DNA of 64,000 nt from Luteibacter sp. dw_328. Lineage in GTDB: Bacteria > Pseudomonadota > Gammaproteobacteria > Xanthomonadales > Rhodanobacteraceae. Below the pieces are notes generated by a model that was not told the origin of the DNA, did not search any database, and saw only the letters and a list, made by a program, of their open reading frames with translations. Made by a program: the position numbers and the translations under genes. The stretch lies in contig NZ_JAAVUW010000003.1 of NCBI RefSeq assembly GCF_018449605.1, positions 1-64,000 of the forward strand, given 5' to 3'. Positions 48,023-56,698 of this stretch are shown here, piece after piece; position 1 is the stretch's first letter, and every line of letters starts with the position of its first letter.

Positions 48023-48988
48023 ATGAAAACGCTACGCACGTCGCATCGCCGGTGGATGTTGTCGCTTGCCGTCCTGACTGGCGCCTTGGCGATTTCCACC
48101 ATAAGTTTTGCCAATGGGTCGTCACCGGACGACTACTTCCACACCGGCGCGGGCGCGCGCTACCTGGTTCGCGCACAGACCGCGCTCGACATCGAACCCC
48201 AGCGCGATGGCATCACCGTGGTGCTTGGATCAGGCGGCAACATCACCGTTCTCTCCGGACCCGACGGCAAGTTCCTGGTCGATGCGGGCATCAGCCCGTC
48301 GAGGGCCAAATTGCAGGTGGCGTTGAAGCAACTCGGCCCTACCCCGGTCAAGTACGTGGTCAACACCCATTGGCACTGGGATCACACCGACGGCAATGCA
48401 TGGCTGCATGCATCGGGTGCGACCATCGTCGCCCAGAGGAATACGTTCAAGCACCTCACCGAGACGACGCACGTCAACGAATGGAACTGGACCTTCCATC
48501 CCGTCCCTGCCGGCGCGCGGCCGACGCTTCTCGTGGATGACGAGAAGACCTTCGACTTCGATGGAACACGTATCGAGGTAGAGAACCTGGGCGCCGGGCA
48601 CACCGATGGCGACCTCTGGGTCTACTTCGTCAAAGCGGACACCCTGGTCCTAGGCGACACGTTCTGGAACGGCCACTTTCCGTATATCGACAACGAGGAC
48701 GGCGGCAACATCGACAGCGCCATCAAATGGGCCAACAGCGCCATCGACCGGACCACGGACAAGACCATCGTCGTGCCGGGCCATGGTCCGGTCGGGAGCC
48801 GCGCCGACCTGATCGCCTTCCGCGACATGCTTATCGCGGTACGCAATAACGTTCGCGCGCTGAAGCAGCAGGGAAAGTCGCTGGACGACATCCTTGCCGC
48901 CAAACCCGCTGCCGCCTTCGACGCCCGCTGGGGTGGTTTCGTGATCGGGCAGGATCACTTCGTCAAGCTAGTCTATGCGGGCTTGTGA
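48023..48988 (+). CDS. Periplasmic MBL-fold metallo-hydrolase
   Basis: 321-residue metallo-beta-lactamase-fold hydrolase with a signal peptide (MKTLRTSHRRWMLSLAVLTG, ending about ISFA). Zinc ligands are HWHWDHTDG at about residues 115-123, AGHTDGDLW, GDTFWNGHFPYID and PGHGP. The motif is complete, so it should be active; the substrate cannot be named, and homologues include subclass B3-like lactamase relatives and lactonases. Divergent from cynR-like; convergent with the HD-domain gene. Confidence 0.87.
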   Translation: MKTLRTSHRRWMLSLAVLTGALAISTISFANGSSPDDYFHTGAGARYLVRAQTALDIEPQRDGITVVLGSGGNITVLSGPDGKFLVDAGISPSRAKLQVALKQLGPTPVKYVVNTHWHWDHTDGNAWLHASGATIVAQRNTFKHLTETTHVNEWNWTFHPVPAGARPTLLVDDEKTFDFDGTRIEVENLGAGHTDGDLWVYFVKADTLVLGDTFWNGHFPYIDNEDGGNIDSAIKWANSAIDRTTDKTIVVPGHGPVGSRADLIAFRDMLIAVRNNVRALKQQGKSLDDILAAKPAAAFDARWGGFVIGQDHFVKLVYAGL

Positions 48989-48999
48989 GTAACGCTCGG

Positions 49000-49641
49000 T
49001 CAATGCGCCCAGGGCGAGTGACGGATCACGCTGCAGATGTCCACTCGCTGGAACGCAGGCTCTCTCGCAGCGATAAAATCGTCGTTGAACGTGCCGAACG
49101 TCGTGGCGGGTCGACGCTTCAACCCCTCATAGAAGGTATCGATGATGTGCTCCTTGAAGCGATCATCACGGGGAAAAGCCGCCACTACCGCCTCGCGCTC
49201 TTCGTCGGTGATCTGGTCGTATGAGCGCCCCGCCACATCCATGCCCGCTGCCACATGAAGCAAGGATGCTTCCGGATGCAGGAATTCCGGGATCCCGGGC
49301 GTCGTGTGGAGGGCGATGGCGGTCCAGACTTTATGGATGTCCGTTTCGGCGATGCCATGACGACGCATGAAATCGCGCGCGGCATTCGCTCCATCCACTT
49401 CGAAACGAAGCGCGCTGCTGTGGAAGCCTTCGGTCAGCCCGAGGTCGTGGAACATCGCGCCGGTGTACAGCAGTTCTGGATCGAAGCTCAGGCCCTTGTG
49501 CTCTGCGAACAGAGCGCCCCAGAGATAGACCCGCATCGAGTGCTGGAACAGCAGGTCGCTGGCCGTGTCGCGAAGCAGCTGCGTGGCTTCGCGGGCGATA
49601 GCGCTGTCGGGAAGCGTTATCCCGAGGATCGTGGTTGCCAT
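49000..49641 (-). CDS. HD-domain phosphohydrolase-like (cyanamide hydratase-like)
   Basis: 213-residue HD-superfamily protein. Metal ligands occur in LFQHSMRVYLWGALFAE, GAMFHDLGLTEGF, ALHTTPGIPEF and AGMDVAGRSYD. The HSMRVYLWG start and overall order resemble fungal cyanamide hydratase (Cah) and related bacterial proteins. With a CynR-like regulator nearby, a nitrile or cyanamide role is attractive but unproven. It starts 2 nt before the end of a secreted cupin gene, so the two form an operon. Confidence 0.83.
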   Translation of the reverse strand: MATTILGITLPDSAIAREATQLLRDTASDLLFQHSMRVYLWGALFAEHKGLSFDPELLYTGAMFHDLGLTEGFHSSALRFEVDGANAARDFMRRHGIAETDIHKVWTAIALHTTPGIPEFLHPEASLLHVAAGMDVAGRSYDQITDEEREAVVAAFPRDDRFKEHIIDTFYEGLKRRPATTFGTFNDDFIAAREPAFQRVDICSVIRHSPWAH

Positions 49642-49643
49642 GC

Positions 49644-50075
49644 TTACTGGCCTTTTCCCGCGTTCTGCGGCGTGGTCAGCGCGGTGTCGTCCGTATCGAC
49701 GACGAACACGGCGAGCAATTTCGCCGGCTCGGTCTTGCTGGCGTTGCGGCTGATTCGATGCTGCGCACCGGGCTCTTCGTAGAACGCCTGCCCCGCCGTG
49801 TAGACGTGCGCGGGCTGGTCATTCACCTGGCTTTCGATGGCGCCCGATACGACGTAGGCGTAGATGAAGGCCGACTTTGCATGGGTATGTGGTTGCGAAG
49901 CGCCGCCCGGAGGATAGGACACCTCGACGGCAACCAGCGACTTGCCGGGGATATTGGGAATGACATGCGAGAAATTCGGCTTGACCGAATCGCCCGGCGA
50001 GTGGGCGCTGGTCGGCGCCACGGAAGCCAGCGAAGCAACGGCAAACAGGGCGGGAAGAAGGATTTTCGTCATCAT
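49644..50075 (-). CDS. Secreted cupin-domain protein (paralogue)
   Basis: 143 residues with a signal peptide (MMTKILLPALFAVASLASVA, cleavage near SAHS). A single cupin: SQPHTHAKSAFIYAYVVSG holds the His ligands, followed by AFYEEPGAQHRISRNASKTE. It shares YPPGG, FYE-P, RNASKTEPAK and the terminal Val-rich strand with the protein at 16487. Operon with the HD-domain gene 2 nt downstream. Confidence 0.85.
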   Translation of the reverse strand: MMTKILLPALFAVASLASVAPTSAHSPGDSVKPNFSHVIPNIPGKSLVAVEVSYPPGGASQPHTHAKSAFIYAYVVSGAIESQVNDQPAHVYTAGQAFYEEPGAQHRISRNASKTEPAKLLAVFVVDTDDTALTTPQNAGKGQ

Positions 50076-50193
50076 GGATTACTCCTCTTGGAGCAACCAT
50101 CTTGCGCCGTGCCGAGGTGCATCGAAAAGGACCAAAAACGTCGCCTTTCAATGCACCATCGATCCGGACGTCGACGTGGCGGGTCAGATGGCC

Positions 50194-51708
50194 CTAATCC
50201 ACCAACGTCGCCGCAGCCGCCTGCTCAGTGTTATGCACCGCACGCTTGCGCGGCAGGAAGCTCGCGGCGATGAGGCCCAGCACGACCACGCCCAGAGCCC
50301 ACACGAAGGTGTGGCCGAACGCGCGGCCGAGCGCTGGCAGGATCGCCGTATGCATCGCGGGCGTCATGGCGCGGGCAACGGCAAGGCCGGACTCCGGCAC
50401 ACCGGTCGAAGGCATCACGCTGGCGATCTGGTGCGACAGCACAACGGCAAGCAAGGCCGTGCCGACCGAGCCACCCACGCGCTGCACCACGTTCATGCCA
50501 CTGGTGACGCGAGCGATCTCGTGGCGCTGCAGGCTGCTCAATGCCGCCGTCATCGACGGCATCATCGTCGAACCCATGCCGATGCCGAGCAGGAACAGCA
50601 TGCCCTCGACCATCCACATCGGCGTGTCACTCTGGATCTGGGTGAGTCCCAGGAGACCGAGGCCCGTCATGCAGAGACCGACGAGCACGATGCGACCAGG
50701 ACCCGTCTTGTCAGTCAGGCGTGCCGCAATCGGCATAGAGATCATCGCGCCGATGCCCTGCGCCGCCATCAGCAGGCCGGCGTGCAACGCCGACTCACCG
50801 CGCACCAACTGGAAATACAGCGGCAGCAACAGCGCGGTACCAAAGAACGCCGTGCCGAAGAAGAACGACGTGGAAGCCGCGGCACCGACGACACGCGTGC
50901 CGAACAGGCGCACGTCGATCAAGGCACCTTCCTTGCGACGTGCATGCCACACGAAGCCGATGACCAACGCCAGGCCAAGCAATACACCGCCTACGGCATC
51001 GGGCCGGGTGAAGCCTCCACCCGCCGCGGTCTCCGCCAGCCCATAGACGAAGATGGCCAGGCCCGGCGACAGCATCAACAGGCCACGCCAGTCGAGTCCA
51101 TGATGTGGCTTGGGCTCATCGCGGTCCAGGAAACGCGACGCCGCGAACAAAGCGATCACGCCGATCGGGAGATTGACGAAGAAGATCCAGCGCCACGAGA
51201 GATCGTCGACGAACCAGCCACCCAAAATGGGACCGACGATCGGCGCGACCAGCATCGGGATGCCGACCAGTCCCATGACGCGCCCCATGCGCTCGCGTCC
51301 TGCGGCGTGGGAAAGAATGGTCATGCCAGCAGGCATGATCATGCCGCCACCGAAGCCTTGCAGCACGCGAAAGACGATCAGCGATGTCGCCGACCATGCG
51401 AGGCCGCATAGCACGGAGCCGAGCACGAACAGCGCGATGGAACCGATGTACAGGCGCTTGGTACCGAAGCGATCGGCCGCCCAGCCGGTCAGCGGGATCA
51501 CCGTGGCAAGCGCCAGCATATAGCCGGTGGAAATCCACTGCGTGACCGACAGCGATGTGCCGAACGAGTGCGACAACTCGCGGATAGCGACGTTGACGAT
51601 GGTGGTGTCGAGAATCGACATGAAGCTGCCGAGCACGACGACGGAAGCGATGCTCAGCAACCGGCGGTCGAGCGCCGGCGGCGCATCGGTTTTGGCGGGG
51701 GCGTTCAT
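50194..51708 (-). CDS. EmrB/QacA-family MFS drug exporter
   Basis: 504 residues with 14 predicted helices (DHA2 family). Marks are LGSFMSILDTTIVNVAIREL in helix 1, WISTGYMLALATVIPLTGWA and motif C GPILGGWFVDDLSWRWIFFVNLP. It should expel drugs or organic acids with protons. No EmrA or TolC partner is adjacent. The ATG overlaps the upstream marR stop (ATGA), so it is presumably controlled by that MarR protein. Confidence 0.92.
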   Translation of the reverse strand: MNAPAKTDAPPALDRRLLSIASVVVLGSFMSILDTTIVNVAIRELSHSFGTSLSVTQWISTGYMLALATVIPLTGWAADRFGTKRLYIGSIALFVLGSVLCGLAWSATSLIVFRVLQGFGGGMIMPAGMTILSHAAGRERMGRVMGLVGIPMLVAPIVGPILGGWFVDDLSWRWIFFVNLPIGVIALFAASRFLDRDEPKPHHGLDWRGLLMLSPGLAIFVYGLAETAAGGGFTRPDAVGGVLLGLALVIGFVWHARRKEGALIDVRLFGTRVVGAAASTSFFFGTAFFGTALLLPLYFQLVRGESALHAGLLMAAQGIGAMISMPIAARLTDKTGPGRIVLVGLCMTGLGLLGLTQIQSDTPMWMVEGMLFLLGIGMGSTMMPSMTAALSSLQRHEIARVTSGMNVVQRVGGSVGTALLAVVLSHQIASVMPSTGVPESGLAVARAMTPAMHTAILPALGRAFGHTFVWALGVVVLGLIAASFLPRKRAVHNTEQAAAATLVD

Positions 51709-52205
51709 TCGGGTTTTTCCGGGGAGCAGTAAGAGGAGCCGGGGGGCGTAGAGAAATGCTTGCGGGTGAGCGCACCAAGGGTGGCCAAGGCACCAGCCAG
51801 GGCGGTCCGCTCTTCGTCGGAGAGCGCCTGGACAAAGCGATCTGCGGATCGGCCACGAGCGCGACCGATCTTCTCGAGCGCCTCGCGGCCCGGCTGGGCG
51901 AGACCGATGCGCTTGATGCGTCGGTCCGCGTCGTCCTCCCTTCGCGTCAGCAGACCCAGGCGGACCATGCCGTCTACGGCCCGACCGGCTGCTGGCAGCG
52001 ACAGGGAAACCGTCTCGGCCAGCTCGTTCACCGCGAGGTCCGAGCCCGAGTTATCGAGGATCCACAGCATGCGCAGCTGCGAGAAGGTCAGGTCAAAACC
52101 GGCCATGACGGCGGCCACACCGGCCTGACTGTCCTTGATGATGGGCATGAGGACGCCCATGAGCTCGGCGGCGAGGGGATGCGTGTCTGGAGGTAGCTTG
52201 TGCAT
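51705..52205 (-). CDS. MarR-family transcriptional regulator
   Basis: 166-residue winged-helix regulator (LTFSQLRMLWILDNSGSDLA, VNELAETVSLSLPAAGRAVD, and the wing RREDDADRRIKRIGLAQPGR). Translationally coupled to the EmrB-type exporter gene, the classical repressor-pump pair. The ATG is at 52205; the upstream AT-rich stretch up to the divergent small gene is its likely operator region. Confidence 0.92.
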   Translation of the reverse strand: MHKLPPDTHPLAAELMGVLMPIIKDSQAGVAAVMAGFDLTFSQLRMLWILDNSGSDLAVNELAETVSLSLPAAGRAVDGMVRLGLLTRREDDADRRIKRIGLAQPGREALEKIGRARGRSADRFVQALSDEERTALAGALATLGALTRKHFSTPPGSSYCSPEKPE

Positions 52206-52310
52206 GGGCGCAATATTACGCCTTTAAGCAATAGTTGCAAGGTCGCAAGTATAAGTGCATACGACGCAAGGCTGATGCCGCCTTCGCACCCTCGCGCCTA
52301 TGCTCGTTCC

Positions 52311-52583
52311 ATGGCCACCGTCGATAAAGAAACCGTTCTCAGCCGCCACCGCCTGGCGCTGGATGCGACTGCCATCGGTCAGGCGATGATCGAAGGCGAT
52401 ATGGAGGAAGCGCGATTTCGCGCCTACCTCCTACGCAGCCAGGCCTCTGAGCTTGGCCTAGAAGATGTCGAGAAAGCCGCCCTGATGGTGGTCGTCATGC
52501 TGCCGCCCGACGAACGCCTGCCGAAGCGCGGCATCGGCCGCGCGATGCTGCGGCTCTGCGACACACTCGACGTCCGACACTAG
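52311..52583 (+). CDS. Small protein of unknown function
   Basis: 90 residues from the ATG at 52311: MATVDKETVLSRHRLALDAT, helical throughout, with GDMEEARFRAYLLRSQASEL and a conserved-looking MLPPDERLPKRGIG. No signal peptide or recognised domain. The codon use looks like that of its neighbours. Divergent from marR, with about 105 bp between. Confidence 0.65.
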   Translation: MATVDKETVLSRHRLALDATAIGQAMIEGDMEEARFRAYLLRSQASELGLEDVEKAALMVVVMLPPDERLPKRGIGRAMLRLCDTLDVRH

Positions 52584-52599
52584 CTGCCCTCTCCCTCTT

Positions 52600-53514
52600 T
52601 CATTTGAACGTAGCCAGCCACTGCAGCAGGGCGTGAGAGAGTTCGGTCCGCTGGTCGGAATACGCGTGGTCGGTCGGCAGGTGGAGTGTCGTCACCTGCT
52701 TGTCGCCCGCTTTGCGAAGGGCATTCGCAAACGCATCGTCGGCAGGGGCCAAGCCATCGTCCGACGTGATCACGAACGCCGGCCGGTTCTTGAGCGGCCC
52801 GACCATGGATTGAAACGCCCATGTTGTCGCGTGGTCAGCCAGATCCGTCGCCAGGCTTTCGGGGGTGCATCCGTTGAGCGGCGCCAGTCCTTCCTCCGCC
52901 AATGCCGCGCCCATCTTCGTGACCGCCTGGGTCCGCGAGCCCTGCTCCTTCGCCTGCATCTCGCCGAACCGGCCTGCCAGGTCAGCTGCAGAAATCATCG
53001 CTATGCCCTTGATAGCCGGGTCAGCGGCAGCGGCCTGCACGGCCATGAAGCCACCCATGCTGTGACCGACCAGCACGATGCGTGAAGGATCCAGCCGCAG
53101 TCGTTTCGCCGTTTCGGGTTGACGCAGGTAGGCGATCGCGGCCGCCACGTCCTCGATGCTGTGCGAGAAGGAGAAATCCCCCGGCGTTCCCCACGACCCA
53201 CGGTAGTTGAAGAACAGAACGTCCCATCCCGCGCGGCGCATGTCCTGGGCGAGATCCAGGTTGCGTTCGTTGCCTGGAAAGCCATGCAACAGGATCACGA
53301 CAGGATGCGGGCCGGCACCTGCCGCCACGTAAACCAACGCATTCATCGGCGAACCATGGCTGGGAATCTGCATGGTTTCCATCGACGCCTTTGCCGGTGC
53401 TTCCAACTTGGAAAGCAGACGATCATCGAAAGGGGCGGCGTGCGCAGATGCCATGACCAGAGACAGCAGCACGTACGTCGAGAACCGCGAAAACGCCGTC
53501 GAATGAACCTTCAT
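52600..53514 (-). CDS. Secreted alpha/beta hydrolase
   Basis: 304 residues with a signal peptide (MKVHSTAFSRFSTYVLLSLV, ending about SAHA). Oxyanion region VILLHGFPGNERN, nucleophile elbow VLVGHSMGGFMAVQAA, late His in LPTDHAYSDQR and Asp in TSDDGLAPADD. Serine hydrolase of the BAAT/dienelactone-like group; ester or peptide substrate unknown. Confidence 0.87.
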   Translation of the reverse strand: MKVHSTAFSRFSTYVLLSLVMASAHAAPFDDRLLSKLEAPAKASMETMQIPSHGSPMNALVYVAAGAGPHPVVILLHGFPGNERNLDLAQDMRRAGWDVLFFNYRGSWGTPGDFSFSHSIEDVAAAIAYLRQPETAKRLRLDPSRIVLVGHSMGGFMAVQAAAADPAIKGIAMISAADLAGRFGEMQAKEQGSRTQAVTKMGAALAEEGLAPLNGCTPESLATDLADHATTWAFQSMVGPLKNRPAFVITSDDGLAPADDAFANALRKAGDKQVTTLHLPTDHAYSDQRTELSHALLQWLATFK

Positions 53515-53636
53515 TTTATTCCCTCGATTGAGATTCCTGGCACCAAGAGCGCATCGTACGTCAACGGCACCCGGCTTCGCTCCGGGTTAACGCACCGACT
53601 GTTCCACTGGCGCCCCGTCCTAGCCGGCAACACGCC

Positions 53637-55172
53637 ATGCGCCATCTCGTTGTCGTCCTTGGCGACCAGCTCAACAGGGACTCGTCGGCCTTTGATGACT
53701 TCGATCCCGCCGCCGACCGTGTGTGGATGGCCGAGCGTAAAGGCGAGTCCGAACACGTGTGGTCGCACAAGGCCAGGAGCGCGCTTTTCCTGGCCGCCAT
53801 GCGCCATTTTGCGGCCGGGCTCGACGCCGACGAGGTCCCCCTGACGTATACGCGACTCGCCGACGCCGGCCCCGACGACCTTGTCGAGCTCCTGGCATCG
53901 CAACTCCAGGACCTCAAGCCCCGCCGCCTGGTCATGGTCCGTCCCGGCGAACATCGTCTGCGCGAAGGCATCAAGGCTGTCGCGAAGGCGTGTGGCGTGG
54001 ACTATGTCGAACGCCCGGACCGGCACTTTCTCGTATCCACCGATGATTTCGGCCAATGGGCCAAAGGCAAGACACAGCTTCGCATGGAGCTGTTCTACCG
54101 CTGGATGCGTCAGCGCCACGCCATCCTGCTTGATGACAACGGCCAACCCGTCGGCGGCAAGTGGAACTACGATTCAGACAACCGGGGCAGCTTTGGCCGG
54201 CAAGGTCCGGGCTGGGTGCCGCGCCCGCTGGCCTTCGCGCCCGATGCCATGACGCAGGAAGCCATCGACGATGTCGCCTCCACGTTTCCCGCTCATCCAG
54301 GCGAGCTGGGTGCGTTCGACTGGCCGGTCACGCGCGATCAGGCGCAGGACGCGCTCCTCGACTTTCTTGACAAGCGCTTGCCCGCTTTTGGTCACTGGCA
54401 GGACGCCATGTGGACCGGGGAGACGTGGCTTTACCATGCACGTCTGTCGACGTGTATGAACCTGCGGCTTCTGTCACCGATGGAAGTGATTGAGGGCGCG
54501 CTGGAACGCTTTAAGGAAGGCAAGGTCAGCTTGTCCTCTATCGAAGGATTCATCCGCCAGATTCTGGGTTGGCGCGAATTCGTGCGCGGTGTTTACTGGC
54601 TCGCTCCCGAACGACTTCTTGGTTCGAACGCGCTTCATGCCGACGCCGCCCTGCCGGATTTCTACTGGACGGGTGACACCGACATGAACTGCATGAAGGA
54701 AGTCATCGGCCAGACGCTTCGGACAGGTTATGCGCACCATATCCAGCGCTTGATGGTGACCGGCAACTTCGCCCTGCTGCTTGGGGTGACGCCAACGCTG
54801 ATCCACGAGTGGTACCTCGCGATCTATGTCGATGCCGTCGAATGGGTCGAGGCTCCCAACACCCTTGGCATGAGTCAGTTCGCCGATGGCGGCCGCATGG
54901 TCTCGAAGCCTTACGCCGCCTCGGGCCGGTATATCGACCGCATGAGCAACTACTGCACGGGGTGCCGATACAAGCCTGGCGACGCTGTGGGCGACGCTGC
55001 GTGCCCGTTCACGACGTTGTACTGGGATTTCCTCGAGCGTCATCGTGCCCGCTTCTGGCATCACCCGCGTGCAGCCCTTCAGTGGCGCTCGCTGGAGCGC
55101 TTATCGGCGGACCAGACCGAGGCAATCCAGGAGCAGGCCCGCCGCCTGCGTGCGCAATGGGCGACGCGCTGA
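53637..55172 (+). CDS. FeS-cluster (6-4) photolyase / cryptochrome-like protein
   Basis: 511-residue flavoprotein of the prokaryotic FeS-BCP group (PhrB-like), which repairs (6-4) photoproducts in light. The four cluster cysteines fit: one in DTDMNCMKEVIGQ, three in SNYCTGCRYKPGD...ACPF. N-terminal Rossmann MRHLVVVLGDQLNRDSSAFD, and FAD-binding IEGFIRQILGWREFVRGVYW. Length is family-like. It is followed by an MFS gene on the same strand. Confidence 0.92.
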   Translation: MRHLVVVLGDQLNRDSSAFDDFDPAADRVWMAERKGESEHVWSHKARSALFLAAMRHFAAGLDADEVPLTYTRLADAGPDDLVELLASQLQDLKPRRLVMVRPGEHRLREGIKAVAKACGVDYVERPDRHFLVSTDDFGQWAKGKTQLRMELFYRWMRQRHAILLDDNGQPVGGKWNYDSDNRGSFGRQGPGWVPRPLAFAPDAMTQEAIDDVASTFPAHPGELGAFDWPVTRDQAQDALLDFLDKRLPAFGHWQDAMWTGETWLYHARLSTCMNLRLLSPMEVIEGALERFKEGKVSLSSIEGFIRQILGWREFVRGVYWLAPERLLGSNALHADAALPDFYWTGDTDMNCMKEVIGQTLRTGYAHHIQRLMVTGNFALLLGVTPTLIHEWYLAIYVDAVEWVEAPNTLGMSQFADGGRMVSKPYAASGRYIDRMSNYCTGCRYKPGDAVGDAACPFTTLYWDFLERHRARFWHHPRAALQWRSLERLSADQTEAIQEQARRLRAQWATR

Positions 55173-55348
55173 GGCTTCGCTCGGTGCCACTTCCCGCGAG
55201 TCTTCCATGACGGATGCTTGGCAGACGCTCCTGCCGCTGCTAATGTCGCGCCGTCGCCACCGCAGGCGACCGTAAGCGTTTACGTCAACCAACGCGCATC
55301 CTGTCCAGTTGCCCTCGTGGCGGCTGGTCGCTGCGTGGAGTTGATAAC

Positions 55349-56563
55349 GTGAACCTGCTTACCTTTTTCAGGAAACCGGCGTACATCGCCGCCCTGCTCT
55401 TCCTTTTCATCAGTATTGGCGACGGCGTGATGCTGCCTTTCTTTGCCCTGTGGGCACAGAAAGACGCGGGCGTGCCGACGGCATGGATTGGCGTCCTTTT
55501 CGGCTGTTACGCCGGTGGCGAACTGCTTGCCACACCGCTTCTTGGCGGTATCGCGGATCGCCTGGGTCGACGACCTGTCCTGCTTGCTTCCACCCTGGGC
55601 GTTGGCGGCGGATTCCTGCTGTTGTCGTTCTGCCACGGCGTCATTGCGACGGCTGCCGTGCTTCTGCTGATTGGCGTCTTCGAAAGCGTGCTGCATCCGA
55701 CGGCCTTCACCGTGATCGGCGATGTGGTGCCGCAGGACGAGACACGCCATTACTTTGCCGTGGCGCGTGTGCTCTCCAGTGTCGGGCGTGCCATCGGGCC
55801 GGCCCTTGGTGCGCTTCTCGTGTTGAGGTCGTTGAGCACGGTATTCGTCGGCTCCGCCGTGGCGCTCCTGATGGCCGCTGCGCTGGTGACATGCTTGCTA
55901 CCCGAGACTCGCCACGTCGGCACCGCCGGGGAGGAAGACGATGACGAGGAAGGCTTCTCGGCCTTGTTGCCCGCACTTCGCGATCGCCGTCTCGGCGGCT
56001 TGCTGCTGTGCTTCATGTTGCTGGAGGTTTCGGGAAGCTGGGTCGAAACGGTCCTGCCGCTCAGCGTGCATGCCGCGGGGACGCTGACGCCTTCGGGCGT
56101 CGGCTTGCTCTTTACCTTCGGCGCCGTGCTTACGTCATTCTTTCAGATCCCCGTCACGCGGCTCACCGCTCAAATCAGTGCACGCGTACTGGTGCTCGCC
56201 AGCGCGGCGATACTGATCGTGGCCTTTGGCGTCCTTTTGGCCTCGCCGAGCCTGGTTGCGCTTGTCGCGGCGATGGCGTGCTTCTCGATGGCCGACATCT
56301 TCTGTGGGCCGCTGATTCCTTCAGCAGTGAACGAACTGGCAGCACCGAAGACGCGGGCGACGTACATGGCTGCCGTGTCGGTGGCGAACGATCTGAAAGA
56401 CACCGTGGGGCCGGCTAGCGGAACGATGCTGTTCTCGGTAGCGGCCACCTTGCCCTGGGTTATCGGTATTCCGTTGGTGGGAGCCGCAGCGCTGGGCCTG
56501 GCTTCGGCGTTGTCGCGAGCACCCATCGCCGATGAATCGGCTCCAACCGAGCCTGTTTCGTAG
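55349..56563 (+). CDS. MFS transporter with REP-encoded C terminus
   Basis: 404-residue, 12-helix MFS protein resembling MdtG/TetA-type exporters (motif A-like GGIADRLGRRPVLLASTLG, motif C-like VLSSVGRAIGPALGALL). GTG start with GGAG 8 nt upstream. The last residues, APIADESAPTEPVS, are encoded by a REP-like unit (56519 on), so the natural stop was replaced or the repeat inserted at the 3' end. Confidence 0.85.
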   Translation: MNLLTFFRKPAYIAALLFLFISIGDGVMLPFFALWAQKDAGVPTAWIGVLFGCYAGGELLATPLLGGIADRLGRRPVLLASTLGVGGGFLLLSFCHGVIATAAVLLLIGVFESVLHPTAFTVIGDVVPQDETRHYFAVARVLSSVGRAIGPALGALLVLRSLSTVFVGSAVALLMAAALVTCLLPETRHVGTAGEEDDDEEGFSALLPALRDRRLGGLLLCFMLLEVSGSWVETVLPLSVHAAGTLTPSGVGLLFTFGAVLTSFFQIPVTRLTAQISARVLVLASAAILIVAFGVLLASPSLVALVAAMACFSMADIFCGPLIPSAVNELAAPKTRATYMAAVSVANDLKDTVGPASGTMLFSVAATLPWVIGIPLVGAAALGLASALSRAPIADESAPTEPVS

Positions 56564-56590
56564 CACCCATCGCCGATTCATCGGCGAGCC
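56519..56590. repeat. REP-like pair overlapping the MFS 3' end
   Basis: ATCGCCGATGAATCGGCTCC followed 30 bp later by inverted ATCGCCGATTCATCGGCGAG. The first unit lies inside the coding sequence and supplies the last codons. Confidence 0.8.
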
Positions 56591-56698
56591 GTTCATCCGT
56601 TGATCGGCGCAATCCGCATCAAGACGGTCGCTATCGATGCAGCGCAATGTGCCGGTAGCGGCCAGTCGGCCCCTCGTAAGAAAAAAAGGAGCCCACCC

